From positions 1-64,000 of the IMG/VR virus record IMGVR_UViG_3300024326_000001: a stretch of DNA of 64,000 bases; one strand, written 5' to 3'. The notes below the pieces were generated by a model. The model saw only the letters and a list, made by a program, of their open reading frames with translations. It was not told where the DNA came from and did no database searches. Both the position numbers and the translations under genes were made by a program. Shown here in pieces: positions 45,513 to 54,675 of the stretch. Each line of letters begins with the position of its first letter. Position 1 is the stretch's first letter. The stretch is from a virus.

Positions 45513-46019
45513 ATGCCAAGAATTTCAGTAGACGTAATATACATGCAAATAGCATATCAAATTTCTAAACTTAGTTATGCTGAGAGAAGGAAAGTCGGCT
45601 GTATAGTAGTTAAAGACGAGCAGATTGTTTCATTTGGATATAATGGAACTCCACATGGTTTTGATAATCAATGTGAAGAAACTCAAACTAGAAATATAGA
45701 TAATCCTGATCACAAAGAAATTTTAATAGAAAAAGGATATGAATGTGAAGATACTTGTTGTTCTAAACAAGTTACTAAACAAGAAGTCTTACATGCAGAA
45801 TCAAATGCACTAATGAAGATTTCAAAATCTACACTTACTTCGAAAGGATCGATCCTATATACTACTACTTCTCCATGCTTTGAATGCGCTAAGTTAATTA
45901 TACAAGCTGGTGTAGAAAAAGTATTCTACTGTGAAGGATATAGAGATCTGTCAGGTATTTCTTTATTAAAAAAGGCAGGAATTATTGTTGAACAAGTAAT
46001 CGTATGGAATGAGCATTAA
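45513..46019 (+). CDS. dCMP deaminase
   Basis: 168 residues of the zinc-dependent deoxycytidylate deaminase family. Zinc site: H-A-E in L-H-A-E-S-N-A and the P-C-F-E-C pair later. The start S-Y-A-E-R-R-K-V-G-C-I-V-V and F-G-Y-N-G-T-P-H-G-F are typical. It makes dUMP from dCMP for dTTP supply. Its presence with a dCMP-hydroxymethylase-like enzyme suggests the phage manages the dCMP pool closely. A four-base-overlap type link to the next gene (11 bp). Confidence 0.92.
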   Translation: MPRISVDVIYMQIAYQISKLSYAERRKVGCIVVKDEQIVSFGYNGTPHGFDNQCEETQTRNIDNPDHKEILIEKGYECEDTCCSKQVTKQEVLHAESNALMKISKSTLTSKGSILYTTTSPCFECAKLIIQAGVEKVFYCEGYRDLSGISLLKKAGIIVEQVIVWNEH

Positions 46020-46224
46020 TAAAATAAACTTACCAGAAGTAAACCGCCTAGAAGACTATTTAAAAGAACATGGAAGCCATGAGTTTTTTAGAAGGTATAT
46101 TAAAAAGACAGAGGCAATGATAGGACCATCTACATCCCATGCCTTTATAAACGACTTTATAAAGTTCTATCAAGAAGGAGAATCTAATACCTTCTATATT
46201 ATACCACAGCTTAAACTTTTCTAA
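46009..46224 (+). CDS. hypothetical protein (71 aa)
   Basis: Small helical protein, not recognised. Contains H-E-F-F-R-R-Y-I-K-K-T-E. Overlaps the dCMP deaminase end by 11 bp. Its last bases form a weak AAACTT/AAGTTT hairpin. Confidence 0.58.
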   Translation: MSINKINLPEVNRLEDYLKEHGSHEFFRRYIKKTEAMIGPSTSHAFINDFIKFYQEGESNTFYIIPQLKLF

Positions 46225-46257
46225 GTTTAGGTGTATAATAATAAAATAGGTTAAATC

Positions 46258-46776
46258 ATGCAAACAACTGAAGAAAAAGATATTGTAAAATATCAGTGGA
46301 AAAAGGGAGATAATTTTGGTAAAGTGGTTGAGGTAGAATCTAAAGATTCTGAATTTACTTACTTTAAAGATGGATCTAAAATATTCAACAAAGTATTACC
46401 TGAGTTTTTAGAACTAATAACTACTGAAGGATTACCATTTCCTGGAGTCGAGCTTGTAGGAACTACACCTACGCCTAAAAAAGCTCCCGTTAAAGAAATT
46501 GAAAAAAAGGTAGAAGTTAAAGAAAATACTTCTCCCCTTGGTCAATTAATTAAAACTTTATCTGCTAAGAATGTCGAATCATTTCAATTAAGCGTAGGAA
46601 TTAATCTTCCTAAGAAAGAAATATTTAACATGCTAGTTGAAAACTCTGAAGAAGAAAAAGAACAAATCTTAGAAGAGATCTCTAAATCAGCTGTTTCTCA
46701 AATAGAGATAAATAACCTACAAGAATTTTTAAACGAACAAATAACTGAATTTGTAACTAATTATTATAAACTATGA
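46258..46776 (+). CDS. hypothetical protein (172 aa)
   Basis: Short strand-rich N-terminal domain (about 10-60) with W-K-K-G-D-N-F-G-K-V-V-E-V, similar in outline to an SH3-like barrel, then a Lys/Pro/Glu-rich linker and a helical C-terminal half. A TGTATAATAATAAAA promoter-like box lies 25-30 bp upstream. Starts a tight group of five genes leading to the tail module. Confidence 0.62.
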   Translation: MQTTEEKDIVKYQWKKGDNFGKVVEVESKDSEFTYFKDGSKIFNKVLPEFLELITTEGLPFPGVELVGTTPTPKKAPVKEIEKKVEVKENTSPLGQLIKTLSAKNVESFQLSVGINLPKKEIFNMLVENSEEEKEQILEEISKSAVSQIEINNLQEFLNEQITEFVTNYYKL

Positions 46777-47159
46777 GTCAAGCAAGAAAATACAGAAGAG
46801 ACACCTATAAAAGAGCTGGGTTATTAAAAGCTAAAAACGAATGGGGAAGATTCTCTGAAAAAGGAATAGCGTGGTACGCCATGAAACAGGAGGAAGGAAA
46901 ACAATTCCAAGAGGCTCATGAGAAAAAAGTCAATGACCAAATTGAAGAGCAGTTAGGTTCAAAGCTTAATTCATTAAAGGAAACATGGACTAAGGTGGGT
47001 TATAATAAAGAAGAGATTGATTTATTAGAAGAAGCCTTCGCAATGACTACAATCAAAGATAAAGAAACTTATAGAGCTGATAGAAAAGCGGCTAGGAAAA
47101 TATACAAGAAAGTTCAACAATCCCTAGAAGAAAGACTAAATGCAGGAGATAACTCTTAA
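46773..47159 (+). CDS. basic helical protein (128 aa)
   Basis: Lys/Arg/Glu-rich, almost entirely helical (R-K-Y-R-R-D-T-Y-K-R-A-G-L-L-K-A-K). Starts with an ATGA overlap and overlaps the next gene by 20 bp. Not recognised; a head or tail assembly role is possible from position only. Confidence 0.6.
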   Translation: MSQARKYRRDTYKRAGLLKAKNEWGRFSEKGIAWYAMKQEEGKQFQEAHEKKVNDQIEEQLGSKLNSLKETWTKVGYNKEEIDLLEEAFAMTTIKDKETYRADRKAARKIYKKVQQSLEERLNAGDNS

Positions 47160-47454
47160 GATAGCAGATAACGGTGTAATTAAAACCGTAACAGATGATA
47201 ACATCAATGCGGCTGGTGAGAAATACGAGTCAGTTATTGTCTATGATTTTGATAAAGGTATCGATGATAGATTAAATTTTATCAGAGATATCTGTATCGA
47301 TGTCGGATTAGATTTTGGTAATTCAAAACAATCTAATCAAATAAAGGTGGTCACTGAATGGGGAACTAATTACAGTCCCTCTACCATCGAAACAAAACAT
47401 AAAATCCAAACTTTACAAACTAAAATTAAAGAATTGGAGAAATTGATAAGATGA
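47140..47454 (+). CDS. hypothetical protein (104 aa)
   Basis: Strand-rich N-terminal part and a coiled-coil-like C-terminal helix (I-Q-T-L-Q-T-K-I-K-E-L-E-K-L). Overlaps both neighbours by 20 and 4 bp. Confidence 0.58.
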   Translation: MQEITLKIADNGVIKTVTDDNINAAGEKYESVIVYDFDKGIDDRLNFIRDICIDVGLDFGNSKQSNQIKVVTEWGTNYSPSTIETKHKIQTLQTKIKELEKLIR

Positions 47455-47852
47455 CAACAACGACTGAAATTACAATAGAATGTGTATGGTGTAATAGTAG
47501 AAAGGAATTTAATAAATTCTGTAGAAACAACCCAGGAGAAACGGTTATAGATTTCTATAGCATTAGAAATAAGCTAGTTAAATCAGATCCCTATGACACT
47601 GAACCACATCGCTCTGTAATTGGTCTTGCAATAAGAGATTCTTTCATTAATGTTCTAAATAAGAATGCCGACTTAGAAAAAATCATTTACTTATTTAAAA
47701 ATTTAGATGCAGAAACTATTGACAACTTTAAATTATTTTTAAAAGAAACAATAGAACCTGATGCATCACTAAACTTAACAGTCATTAACAGAGATGATTA
47801 TCCTAAAGGCGTTCTTAAAAGATTCGAAAGCGTCAAGATAATCGATCTATAA
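47451..47852 (+). CDS. hypothetical protein (133 aa)
   Basis: Contains W-C-N-S-R-K-E-F-N-K-F-C, no recognised family. ATGA overlap at its start, and its stop codon overlaps the ATG of the next gene. Confidence 0.58.
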   Translation: MTTTTEITIECVWCNSRKEFNKFCRNNPGETVIDFYSIRNKLVKSDPYDTEPHRSVIGLAIRDSFINVLNKNADLEKIIYLFKNLDAETIDNFKLFLKETIEPDASLNLTVINRDDYPKGVLKRFESVKIIDL

Positions 47853-48442
47853 TGATAAGGCATAAGTTATTTTCAAAGGGTGAAAGAATACATGCCCTTA
47901 TATCCAACACTAGACATTCTCACATTGTATTTCCCGTTTATGGAATAATTCATGACGTTAAGTTCGACGAGGATATGCCAAGGTATCAAATAAGAATTAC
48001 TAAGTTTCATGACAACATAGATTTCTTAAAAAGATATCTCTTCGGTATGAAGTTTTCAAAAGACTTTAATAATAGAACTACAACATTCGGTCTTACTAGA
48101 AAGAACTATAAATCTATGAAAGATTTTCAGAATCAAATAGATTCTAAATGGGAATCTTATATGATCTCAGTTGATTCTGTAATGTGTGTTAAAACCAAGA
48201 CAGAGGTAATAGATCTATTTAATAATATACAAGATTTCTTAATCGAAAAGAATTTTAAAGATATATTTGAACTCTCAAGCAGAAGTGTATATTCTTCTGG
48301 CAAATATTATTATCAATCCAGGGGAGTATATGCTGCCCATCTCAAGAAGTTTTTAGGAGATAGAGAACCAAAGACGGATAAATATTATGATAAGCTTTTA
48401 TATAGACCACAGTCAGACGATCTGGATGACATAGAATTGTGA
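47852..48442 (+). CDS. hypothetical protein (196 aa)
   Basis: Soluble, mixed fold, Lys/Tyr/Phe-rich, with a strand-rich first half (H-S-H-I-V-F-P-V-Y-G-I-I-H-D-V). Last gene of the overlapping group before the baseplate module. Could be a tail-completion or assembly factor by position. Confidence 0.58.
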   Translation: MIRHKLFSKGERIHALISNTRHSHIVFPVYGIIHDVKFDEDMPRYQIRITKFHDNIDFLKRYLFGMKFSKDFNNRTTTFGLTRKNYKSMKDFQNQIDSKWESYMISVDSVMCVKTKTEVIDLFNNIQDFLIEKNFKDIFELSSRSVYSSGKYYYQSRGVYAAHLKKFLGDREPKTDKYYDKLLYRPQSDDLDDIEL

Positions 48443-48450
48443 ATATATAA
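48442..48450 (+). promoter_or_regulatory. AATATATAA late-promoter-like box
   Basis: 27 bp before ATG 48478, at the entry to the tail/baseplate module. Confidence 0.45.
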
Positions 48451-48477
48451 AACCTAGTAAAAACATAATATTACAAT

Positions 48478-50241
48478 ATGCCATTATTTGGATTAGTATC
48501 AGCGGGAGCCGCTTCCAGTTTAAAATCATCAGTTTCAGGATTTGGAGATAAAGTAGATAACTTCTTTAATTTGTCAAGCCCAGACGGAAAGGGTGCTCGT
48601 TCTGCGAATGTAGATCCTCAGAATACACTGCTCGGAACGTTTGATAACCCTAACACAAGAAGTAGAGCTCTTTTAGTGGGTGAGCCTTTAAGTAACGTTG
48701 CTCCTGGTGGAAAATCACAATATTATACACAAGAGGCTGACTCAGTAATATATTATAAAAGAGGAAAGGATGGAAAAGACACTAAAGAAAAAATAACGGA
48801 TGGTGTACATGCATATTCTACTTTTAATAAATATACTCTAGTAAATTATAGAGGTAGTTTCTTTACACCAGGTGGAGCTGCTAAGTCTAAAGGAGTAGAC
48901 TCTATTGAATATAATAAAATAGACGAGAGAACATTAGATAATCCTACTGTTTCTAAAATAGTAGAAGTTACTAAAAATAATGCAGCCGGTTCAAGTGGAT
49001 ATGGATATATGTATAATTACGCCGACTTTGCAATGTGTAGATATAATGGTAAAATACCTAATAATTATCTACTAACTTTAAGAAGATTTCCATATCCAGT
49101 ACAGGATGATATTATTACACCAATGGACATTGATAAAGATGGTAAAGTGCGTGAAACAGATCAACCCGATATTGCAAGAGCAGTAACATGGATGAGTGAA
49201 GTTACAGGTAATAGTATGTCCTCAATTCTTAATTGGTCACATGGATATAATTGGAAAGATGAATCAGCTTCAGTGCAAACTGTACAATCTAATAACTCAA
49301 GCAGAAGAGGTGCATTTGGACAATTCTTAGATTCTAGTGTAATAGGTACTGCAGCGGCTAATGCAGCGGCAGGTGTAGATGGTGTAACGGCACAAAGAAG
49401 AAAAAACGGAGGAAGTGGATATGATGCACAAGCAACTACATATCCTAATCATATATTCGGTCCGGTGAATGTAATTAAAGATGTATCTTTTAGAGATCAA
49501 GGTTTAACTTTTAATCAAGAATTTAAACTTAAATTTGAATATGAATTAAGATCCTTTGGTGGAGCAAATCCTAAGGTTTTAATGCTAGATCAGTTAGCAA
49601 ACATAATGGTACTAACTTCCAGTCAGGCTCCTTTCTGGGGAGGATCAGTTAGATATGTAGGAAACGGATCAGCTGGTAAACCATTGGGTGATCTTAGTTT
49701 AATTAAATCGGGTAATTATAGTGGATTTATTAAAAGCGTTGCATCTGGTTTAGGAGACATGTTTAAAGGAGTTGCCAAAGATATAGGAAACGCGATGTCT
49801 GGTAAAGGTGATTCTAAATTCTTAAATAATATATTAGGAGGTACTTTAATGAAAATGTTTAATTCTCCAGGAGGTGGACAGGCGGCAGCATCTTTATTAA
49901 CAGGTGATCCTACGGGTTCATGGCACCTTACGGTTGGTAATCCTTTAAATCCTATAATGATGGTAGGTAATTTAACATGTAGAGAAACTAACGTTACCTT
50001 TGAAGGAGGTATGGGTGTACAAGATTTTCCAGAAAGAATGACAGTAGAAATAACTCTTAAGCCTGGTAGAGCTAGAGATAAACTGGATATTGAATCTATG
50101 TTTAATATGGGTAGAGGTAGATTTTATTTACAGCCTGAAGAAGGAGTTGATGTTAATCAAACTTATATTGAAACAGCCTACGGTGGTAAAGATAAGAGAA
50201 AGGCTCTCAATAGAGAATTTAGAAAAATAGCTAACGGATAA
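48478..50241 (+). CDS. virion structural protein (587 aa), probable baseplate component
   Basis: Long, Gly/Ser/Asn-rich structural-type protein. Strand-rich segments alternate with loops; L-R-R-F-P-Y-P-V-Q-D-D-I-I occurs in the middle and S-W-H-L-T-V-G-N-P-L-N-P-I-M-M-V-G-N-L near the end. No T4 gene matched by eye. Position at the head of the gpD/gp5/gp25/gp6 series and TAATG coupling to the LysM-like gene favour a tail-tube or baseplate role. Confidence 0.65.
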   Translation: MPLFGLVSAGAASSLKSSVSGFGDKVDNFFNLSSPDGKGARSANVDPQNTLLGTFDNPNTRSRALLVGEPLSNVAPGGKSQYYTQEADSVIYYKRGKDGKDTKEKITDGVHAYSTFNKYTLVNYRGSFFTPGGAAKSKGVDSIEYNKIDERTLDNPTVSKIVEVTKNNAAGSSGYGYMYNYADFAMCRYNGKIPNNYLLTLRRFPYPVQDDIITPMDIDKDGKVRETDQPDIARAVTWMSEVTGNSMSSILNWSHGYNWKDESASVQTVQSNNSSRRGAFGQFLDSSVIGTAAANAAAGVDGVTAQRRKNGGSGYDAQATTYPNHIFGPVNVIKDVSFRDQGLTFNQEFKLKFEYELRSFGGANPKVLMLDQLANIMVLTSSQAPFWGGSVRYVGNGSAGKPLGDLSLIKSGNYSGFIKSVASGLGDMFKGVAKDIGNAMSGKGDSKFLNNILGGTLMKMFNSPGGGQAAASLLTGDPTGSWHLTVGNPLNPIMMVGNLTCRETNVTFEGGMGVQDFPERMTVEITLKPGRARDKLDIESMFNMGRGRFYLQPEEGVDVNQTYIETAYGGKDKRKALNREFRKIANG

Positions 50242-50717
50242 TGATAAAACTATATAGTATAGATAATAAGAAATTATCTGAGGATAAACTAACAATGGCT
50301 TCTCCATCGTTTGTTTTTCTAGACATGACGGAAAGCGCAGTACAATCAATACATATTGTAGAAGCTGACGAAACGGGTAGAATAGATCTAATATCTTTGT
50401 CAGAATACGGAACACATGATCGTACTGATGATATTTTAAAATTTAATGGAATTTCAAATCCATTTTCTATCAAAGAAGGTGATGTATTACTAATTCCTAA
50501 TCAAGATTCTGGAAAGAAGAAATGGAAATTAATGCTTAATGCTACTTATAAAAATCCTATTAGAGAACAGTTTATTAATACAAAAAGACTACCAGTTAAG
50601 GATGCTAATAGAATTGAGTATCTATCTAAAAAATATAATAAAGAAATATTACCTCCAAATATTTTAAGATCTGGCGAAACAAATATCGACGTCAGTAACG
50701 GACAAGTTAAAATCTAA
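50241..50717 (+). CDS. LysM-like baseplate protein (gpX/gp53-type)
   Basis: 158 residues. The middle (about 55-90) reads D-L-I-S-L-S-E-Y-G...D-D-I-L-K-F-N-G-I...I-K-E-G-D-V-L-L-I-P, the pattern of a LysM-like module as in P2 gpX tail proteins and T4 gp53. Such modules connect baseplate parts or touch peptidoglycan. Coupled to the preceding structural gene. Confidence 0.65.
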   Translation: MIKLYSIDNKKLSEDKLTMASPSFVFLDMTESAVQSIHIVEADETGRIDLISLSEYGTHDRTDDILKFNGISNPFSIKEGDVLLIPNQDSGKKKWKLMLNATYKNPIREQFINTKRLPVKDANRIEYLSKKYNKEILPPNILRSGETNIDVSNGQVKI

Positions 50718-50740
50718 GAATAAAATAAATAAAAACAATT

Positions 50741-51166
50741 ATGAAACACGTACAATTATTTGAACAGTTCCTTAACGAGGGATTAAAGGTCGGAAGAGAC
50801 CAAGATCTAGCAAAAGAAATCATCGCAGTTCTTTATGCTGAAAGAGACACACCCGAAGGTGAAGCATTAACGGCAGCCGGTGGAATGGTAGCTGGTGGAA
50901 GTACAACTGGAGAAGAAATGTATTTAAGCAAATGGAACAAAGATTCCGTAAAAGCTTTACATGGTTCTAAGGTAAGAGTTCCTGGAAAGGTTATGTTAGG
51001 TACTTTAATTAAAGTAGCAGCCGATAATGGAAAGAGTTACTATTTTGATGGTGGCGTATTCGTTGAAGGTGATAAAGACGTTAAAGGAGCTAAGGTAGGA
51101 ATGGACTTTAGAGATTTTGTAGATATCCTCGTTAAAAAGAAGATCATTAACAAACCCACATATTAA
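50741..51166 (+). CDS. protein with capsid-targeting-like N-terminus (141 aa)
   Basis: Starts M-K-H-V-Q-L-F-E-Q-F-L-N-E, the best match to the shared tag, ending in L-N-E before G-L. The body has a Gly-rich middle (A-A-G-G-M-V-A-G-G-S-T-T-G) and a strand-rich end. Lies among tail genes although the tag predicts delivery to the head. Function unknown. Confidence 0.66.
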   Translation: MKHVQLFEQFLNEGLKVGRDQDLAKEIIAVLYAERDTPEGEALTAAGGMVAGGSTTGEEMYLSKWNKDSVKALHGSKVRVPGKVMLGTLIKVAADNGKSYYFDGGVFVEGDKDVKGAKVGMDFRDFVDILVKKKIINKPTY

Positions 51167-51177
51167 AACTAAAATAA

Positions 51178-52656
51178 ATGCCGATAGATAATCACATTCT
51201 AAATGTAATAGAACACTCATTGGAATTAGACACAATAAAGTTTGATGCACATGGTGAAGATGAGGGTGGACAGAAAATGAGCCATGAAATAGGAGGTCCT
51301 ATTCCAATGGTAGTTATTAATGGAGCTTCATTTACGGGACAAGATGTTAAGAGATTTGAAATTGATTGTAGTACTAAAATTCCTAAATTAGCCCTAACTA
51401 TAATAGACACTAGAGGAACCTTTGATGCGGATCAAATTCCAAGAGATGGTGATGTCGTTTCAGTTAGAATTGCAGCAAGACAACAAGACACTTTTAAAGA
51501 TATTAGAATAGATTTTGATATAGATGAAATAGGAGGCCCTGCTACTGGCGATTTGAAAAAAGCCACTAGTGGCACTAAATTTTCTATACAGGGTACGATG
51601 AAAGTACCTACATTATATTCAGAAGGATGTGCTTCGTATGAAGGAACATCTAGAGAACAGATAGAAGAATTTGCTAATAATTTAAAACTAGGATTAGCAA
51701 CTAACATTGATTCATCGGATGACGCAATGAAAGCACTTAATGCATGTCAACCTAATATAGAATTTTTAAATAATTTAGTGGAACATTCATATGTCGGTGA
51801 AGATAGTTTTCAGACATATTGTATCGATCCTTATTATAATATATGTTTCGTAGATATTAATGCTCTTTTAAATTCAGAAGATGGAATGGATGAAACACTT
51901 ATTAACTTTGAAATAGATTTCGATGAAGATGGAGAAGAACAGACTTCAAACGCAATAGGAATACCTAACATGCTAACTAACGCTTCGTCTATGAATTCTA
52001 CTAATTCATTCATACAAAGCTATAACTTAGTTAACAATTCAGGCGGACTTTCTAAAAAGAACGGCTATAAAAGAAAAATGATATATTTTGAGAACGACTC
52101 TGTTGGTGTTGTTGCTCATGAAATAGAACCACTCGCTAGTGATAGTATGAAGGACATTGAGGAGCCGCTAAAGGGAAGAAGAGATGAAGACAGATATACT
52201 AAAGAGGTAAAATCAAAATACATGGGAAGGCTCCCTATTCAATCAGATGATATGCCAAATGTACATCTTAACTATTCATTTGCCGCATTAAGCAATCAAC
52301 AGAATTTAGATGAAATGAATAAAATGCAGTTAGAAATAACCTTAAAGACATTTAATCCTGGAATTCATTTGTGGCAAAAAATACCTATTCAAATATTAAA
52401 AAGTGGGTTTACACAAATGACTGCACAGCAGGGTATAGGTGGCGATAAAGATGAAAAGGGATTTGAAACAGAAAATGAAGAAGAAGTTGAAAGCGTAAAT
52501 GATTTAAACGCAGATCAGGTTAAAGATGAATTTTTAACAGGTTATTATGTAATAGGTGGAATTAAATACATATATAAGGAGTCTACTGGAATTATTCAAA
52601 AACTTACTCTATTAAGAAGAGAATGGCCGAGTAGATTAAATAACGTTAAAGGATAA
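51178..52656 (+). CDS. baseplate hub protein (gpD/gp27-like)
   Basis: 492 residues. F-E-I-D-C-S-T-K-I-P-K-L-A-L-T-I-I-D, then G-D-V-V-S-V-R-I, resembles the first barrel of gp27/gpD hub proteins. I-E-F-L-N-N-L-V-E-H-S-Y-V and C-I-D-P-Y-Y-N-I-C-F-V-D-I resemble the second. Such proteins form the trimeric ring between tail tube and spike. An acidic stretch near 420-440 precedes the end. The gp5-like spike gene lies one gene downstream, which fits. Confidence 0.75.
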   Translation: MPIDNHILNVIEHSLELDTIKFDAHGEDEGGQKMSHEIGGPIPMVVINGASFTGQDVKRFEIDCSTKIPKLALTIIDTRGTFDADQIPRDGDVVSVRIAARQQDTFKDIRIDFDIDEIGGPATGDLKKATSGTKFSIQGTMKVPTLYSEGCASYEGTSREQIEEFANNLKLGLATNIDSSDDAMKALNACQPNIEFLNNLVEHSYVGEDSFQTYCIDPYYNICFVDINALLNSEDGMDETLINFEIDFDEDGEEQTSNAIGIPNMLTNASSMNSTNSFIQSYNLVNNSGGLSKKNGYKRKMIYFENDSVGVVAHEIEPLASDSMKDIEEPLKGRRDEDRYTKEVKSKYMGRLPIQSDDMPNVHLNYSFAALSNQQNLDEMNKMQLEITLKTFNPGIHLWQKIPIQILKSGFTQMTAQQGIGGDKDEKGFETENEEEVESVNDLNADQVKDEFLTGYYVIGGIKYIYKESTGIIQKLTLLRREWPSRLNNVKG

Positions 52657-52687
52657 TTAAACCCTATCAAATAATAATATATACTAT

Positions 52688-53944
52688 ATGTCAGATTTTA
52701 AAAGTAAATTAGATTTTCAAAAAGGTAAATTAGCACAGTCGCCATATCAGGATCCGACTTTTTTATCGTTTGTTATATTATTTAACGTAAGCGATCATAC
52801 TAATTCGCCTCTATTATCTGGAGCGGCCGAAGAATTCTACGTTAATCAATTAGGAGCTACAAAAAAGCCGCCGGAGTCAGCTAAAAAAAGTAGCAAAGAC
52901 ACTAATAGATTATCTGCACTTAGTTCAAGTGCTTCTGCGGGATCAACTAAATTCTATGAAGAAAGATTAGATGCTCTAGTTAAATTTAAAAAGGCATTAC
53001 TAGACATAAATAGAAATACACCGTGGTTTTTCCAAGGATTACAGGGTGTTGATAGAGCAATTACAAATTTTAATCCTACTACTCCATATTACGGAGGCGA
53101 TGATGCTAAGTTAACACTAAGCTGTTTAGAATCTATTAACCTTAGAGTTTCTGGTCTTATGCACCTTTATAGAAAAGCAGTGTTTGACGAAGTTAAATGG
53201 AATTGGATTTTACCTGAAAATTTAAGAAAGTTTTCAATGATAGTATATGTTACTGAGGTTAGAAAGATCCAAAACATGTCTAAAATTACATTATCAGGGG
53301 TTCCTAAAAAGATAGACTTGGCTGCTATTAAGGGTTTTCCTGGAAATATGAAACCAAGCCTAGGAGTTGATAATTCAAACAAAGGTATATCAGGATCTGA
53401 CAATAGACCCTTCTTTATGTTTAGATTCGGTGAATGTGAATTTGCCTTAAACACAGGTTCTGAAATATTTGGAGATCTTACTAAAAATCCAGGCGAACAG
53501 GCTAGACAAACTATTGAAATGCAATATGAAGTTGTAGATAGTATGGATGCAAGAGTATTAAATGGAATTGTTTCTGATACTATACCTAACGCATTATCCC
53601 CAGCACATGATTCTGAAAATTATGAAGCTGATGGGATATTAGGTCTTTTAAAAGATAAGGCGCTAGCTAAACTTAAAGAAATAGGAGAAAGAGGTTTAAA
53701 CGACCTGAACAGATTAGCAAGAGAAAAGAAAGATGAATTAGTTCAAGGTGCAAGGGACGGTATTAGAGGTAGAGTTCCTAATTTTGAAAACATATATCAA
53801 GACGCCTTACGAGGTGTTTCTGATGGAGTAGATAATATTGGTTCTAACATCGCAGAGAATGTATTTAATGTAGATACTAGTGCGACAGTAGGAGCTGCAC
53901 TAAACGATGCAGCAGCCCAATCCCTTGGTAATATAAACGATTAA
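52688..53944 (+). CDS. virion structural protein (418 aa)
   Basis: Not recognised. N-terminal two thirds strand-rich (F-L-S-F-V-I-L-F-N-V-S-D-H-T), last ~110 residues helical and Ala/Asp/Asn-rich. Position between hub and spike genes suggests a tube, hub or chaperone component. Confidence 0.62.
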   Translation: MSDFKSKLDFQKGKLAQSPYQDPTFLSFVILFNVSDHTNSPLLSGAAEEFYVNQLGATKKPPESAKKSSKDTNRLSALSSSASAGSTKFYEERLDALVKFKKALLDINRNTPWFFQGLQGVDRAITNFNPTTPYYGGDDAKLTLSCLESINLRVSGLMHLYRKAVFDEVKWNWILPENLRKFSMIVYVTEVRKIQNMSKITLSGVPKKIDLAAIKGFPGNMKPSLGVDNSNKGISGSDNRPFFMFRFGECEFALNTGSEIFGDLTKNPGEQARQTIEMQYEVVDSMDARVLNGIVSDTIPNALSPAHDSENYEADGILGLLKDKALAKLKEIGERGLNDLNRLAREKKDELVQGARDGIRGRVPNFENIYQDALRGVSDGVDNIGSNIAENVFNVDTSATVGAALNDAAAQSLGNIND

Positions 53945-53947
53945 TAT

Positions 53948-54673
53948 ATGTCAACAGAAAAAGAATTAAATACTGATAATCTTAGAGACACTCATTGGTT
54001 AGGAGAAGTTATCGATAATGTCGATCCTCTTAAACTAGGTAGATGTAAGGTTAAGGTCCTGGGTAAATATGATAATTTACCGGATGATGCTATTCCATGG
54101 GCAACTCCTATGAATAGAAATGCAGTAGGTTCACATCATGTTCCAAGAATAGGGGATATAGTTTCAGCTAGATTTGATAATGGAAATTTATATCATCCTG
54201 AATATTGGTTTCAAATAGAGCAGAATCTTTTTCTTAAAGAAGATATTTTAGATGGTGCAGGCAATGCTGAAAATGTAATCAGTTTAGTGTATGATGCTGA
54301 AAGAAACGTAAGAATTTATCACTCAGAAGAAGATGGTCTTGTAATTACCAGAGGATTTGGCGCAAAAGAAAGACCTATAATTCAAATCGACGAAGTAGGT
54401 GATATTAAAATTTCTACGGACGATAGAATATTCATAGATTCAGGAGACGTATATTTAAGTAATACAGGTGAAAGTGGAGAAGATACTTCAGAACCCGCTG
54501 TAAGGGGTAAATCACTAGAAGCATGGTTAGACGAGTATTTAACTCTTTTTGAAAACCATATACATCCAACCGGAGTTGGTCCATCAGGAACTGCGGTTTC
54601 ATTACCTCCTACCCCATCGGGTGTTGCATCTTTGAAAAGTAAACACCCTGATTATCAACAAGAAAATAAATAA
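53948..54673 (+). CDS. gp5-like baseplate spike protein (OB-fold)
   Basis: 241 residues. An N-terminal OB-fold typical of gp5/VgrG/gpV spikes: W-L-G-E-V-I-D-N-V-D-P-L-K-L-G-R-C-K-V-K-V, I-P-W-A-T-P, P-R-I-G-D-I-V-S-A-R-F-D, and H-P-E-Y-W-F. A strand-rich stalk follows (I-Q-I-D-E-V-G-D-I-K-I), then a helix and an H-I-H-P-T-G-V-G-P-S-G end common in such proteins. No lysozyme domain as in T4 gp5. It would pierce the outer membrane at contraction. Confidence 0.85.
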   Translation: MSTEKELNTDNLRDTHWLGEVIDNVDPLKLGRCKVKVLGKYDNLPDDAIPWATPMNRNAVGSHHVPRIGDIVSARFDNGNLYHPEYWFQIEQNLFLKEDILDGAGNAENVISLVYDAERNVRIYHSEEDGLVITRGFGAKERPIIQIDEVGDIKISTDDRIFIDSGDVYLSNTGESGEDTSEPAVRGKSLEAWLDEYLTLFENHIHPTGVGPSGTAVSLPPTPSGVASLKSKHPDYQQENK

Positions 54674-54675
54674 GA

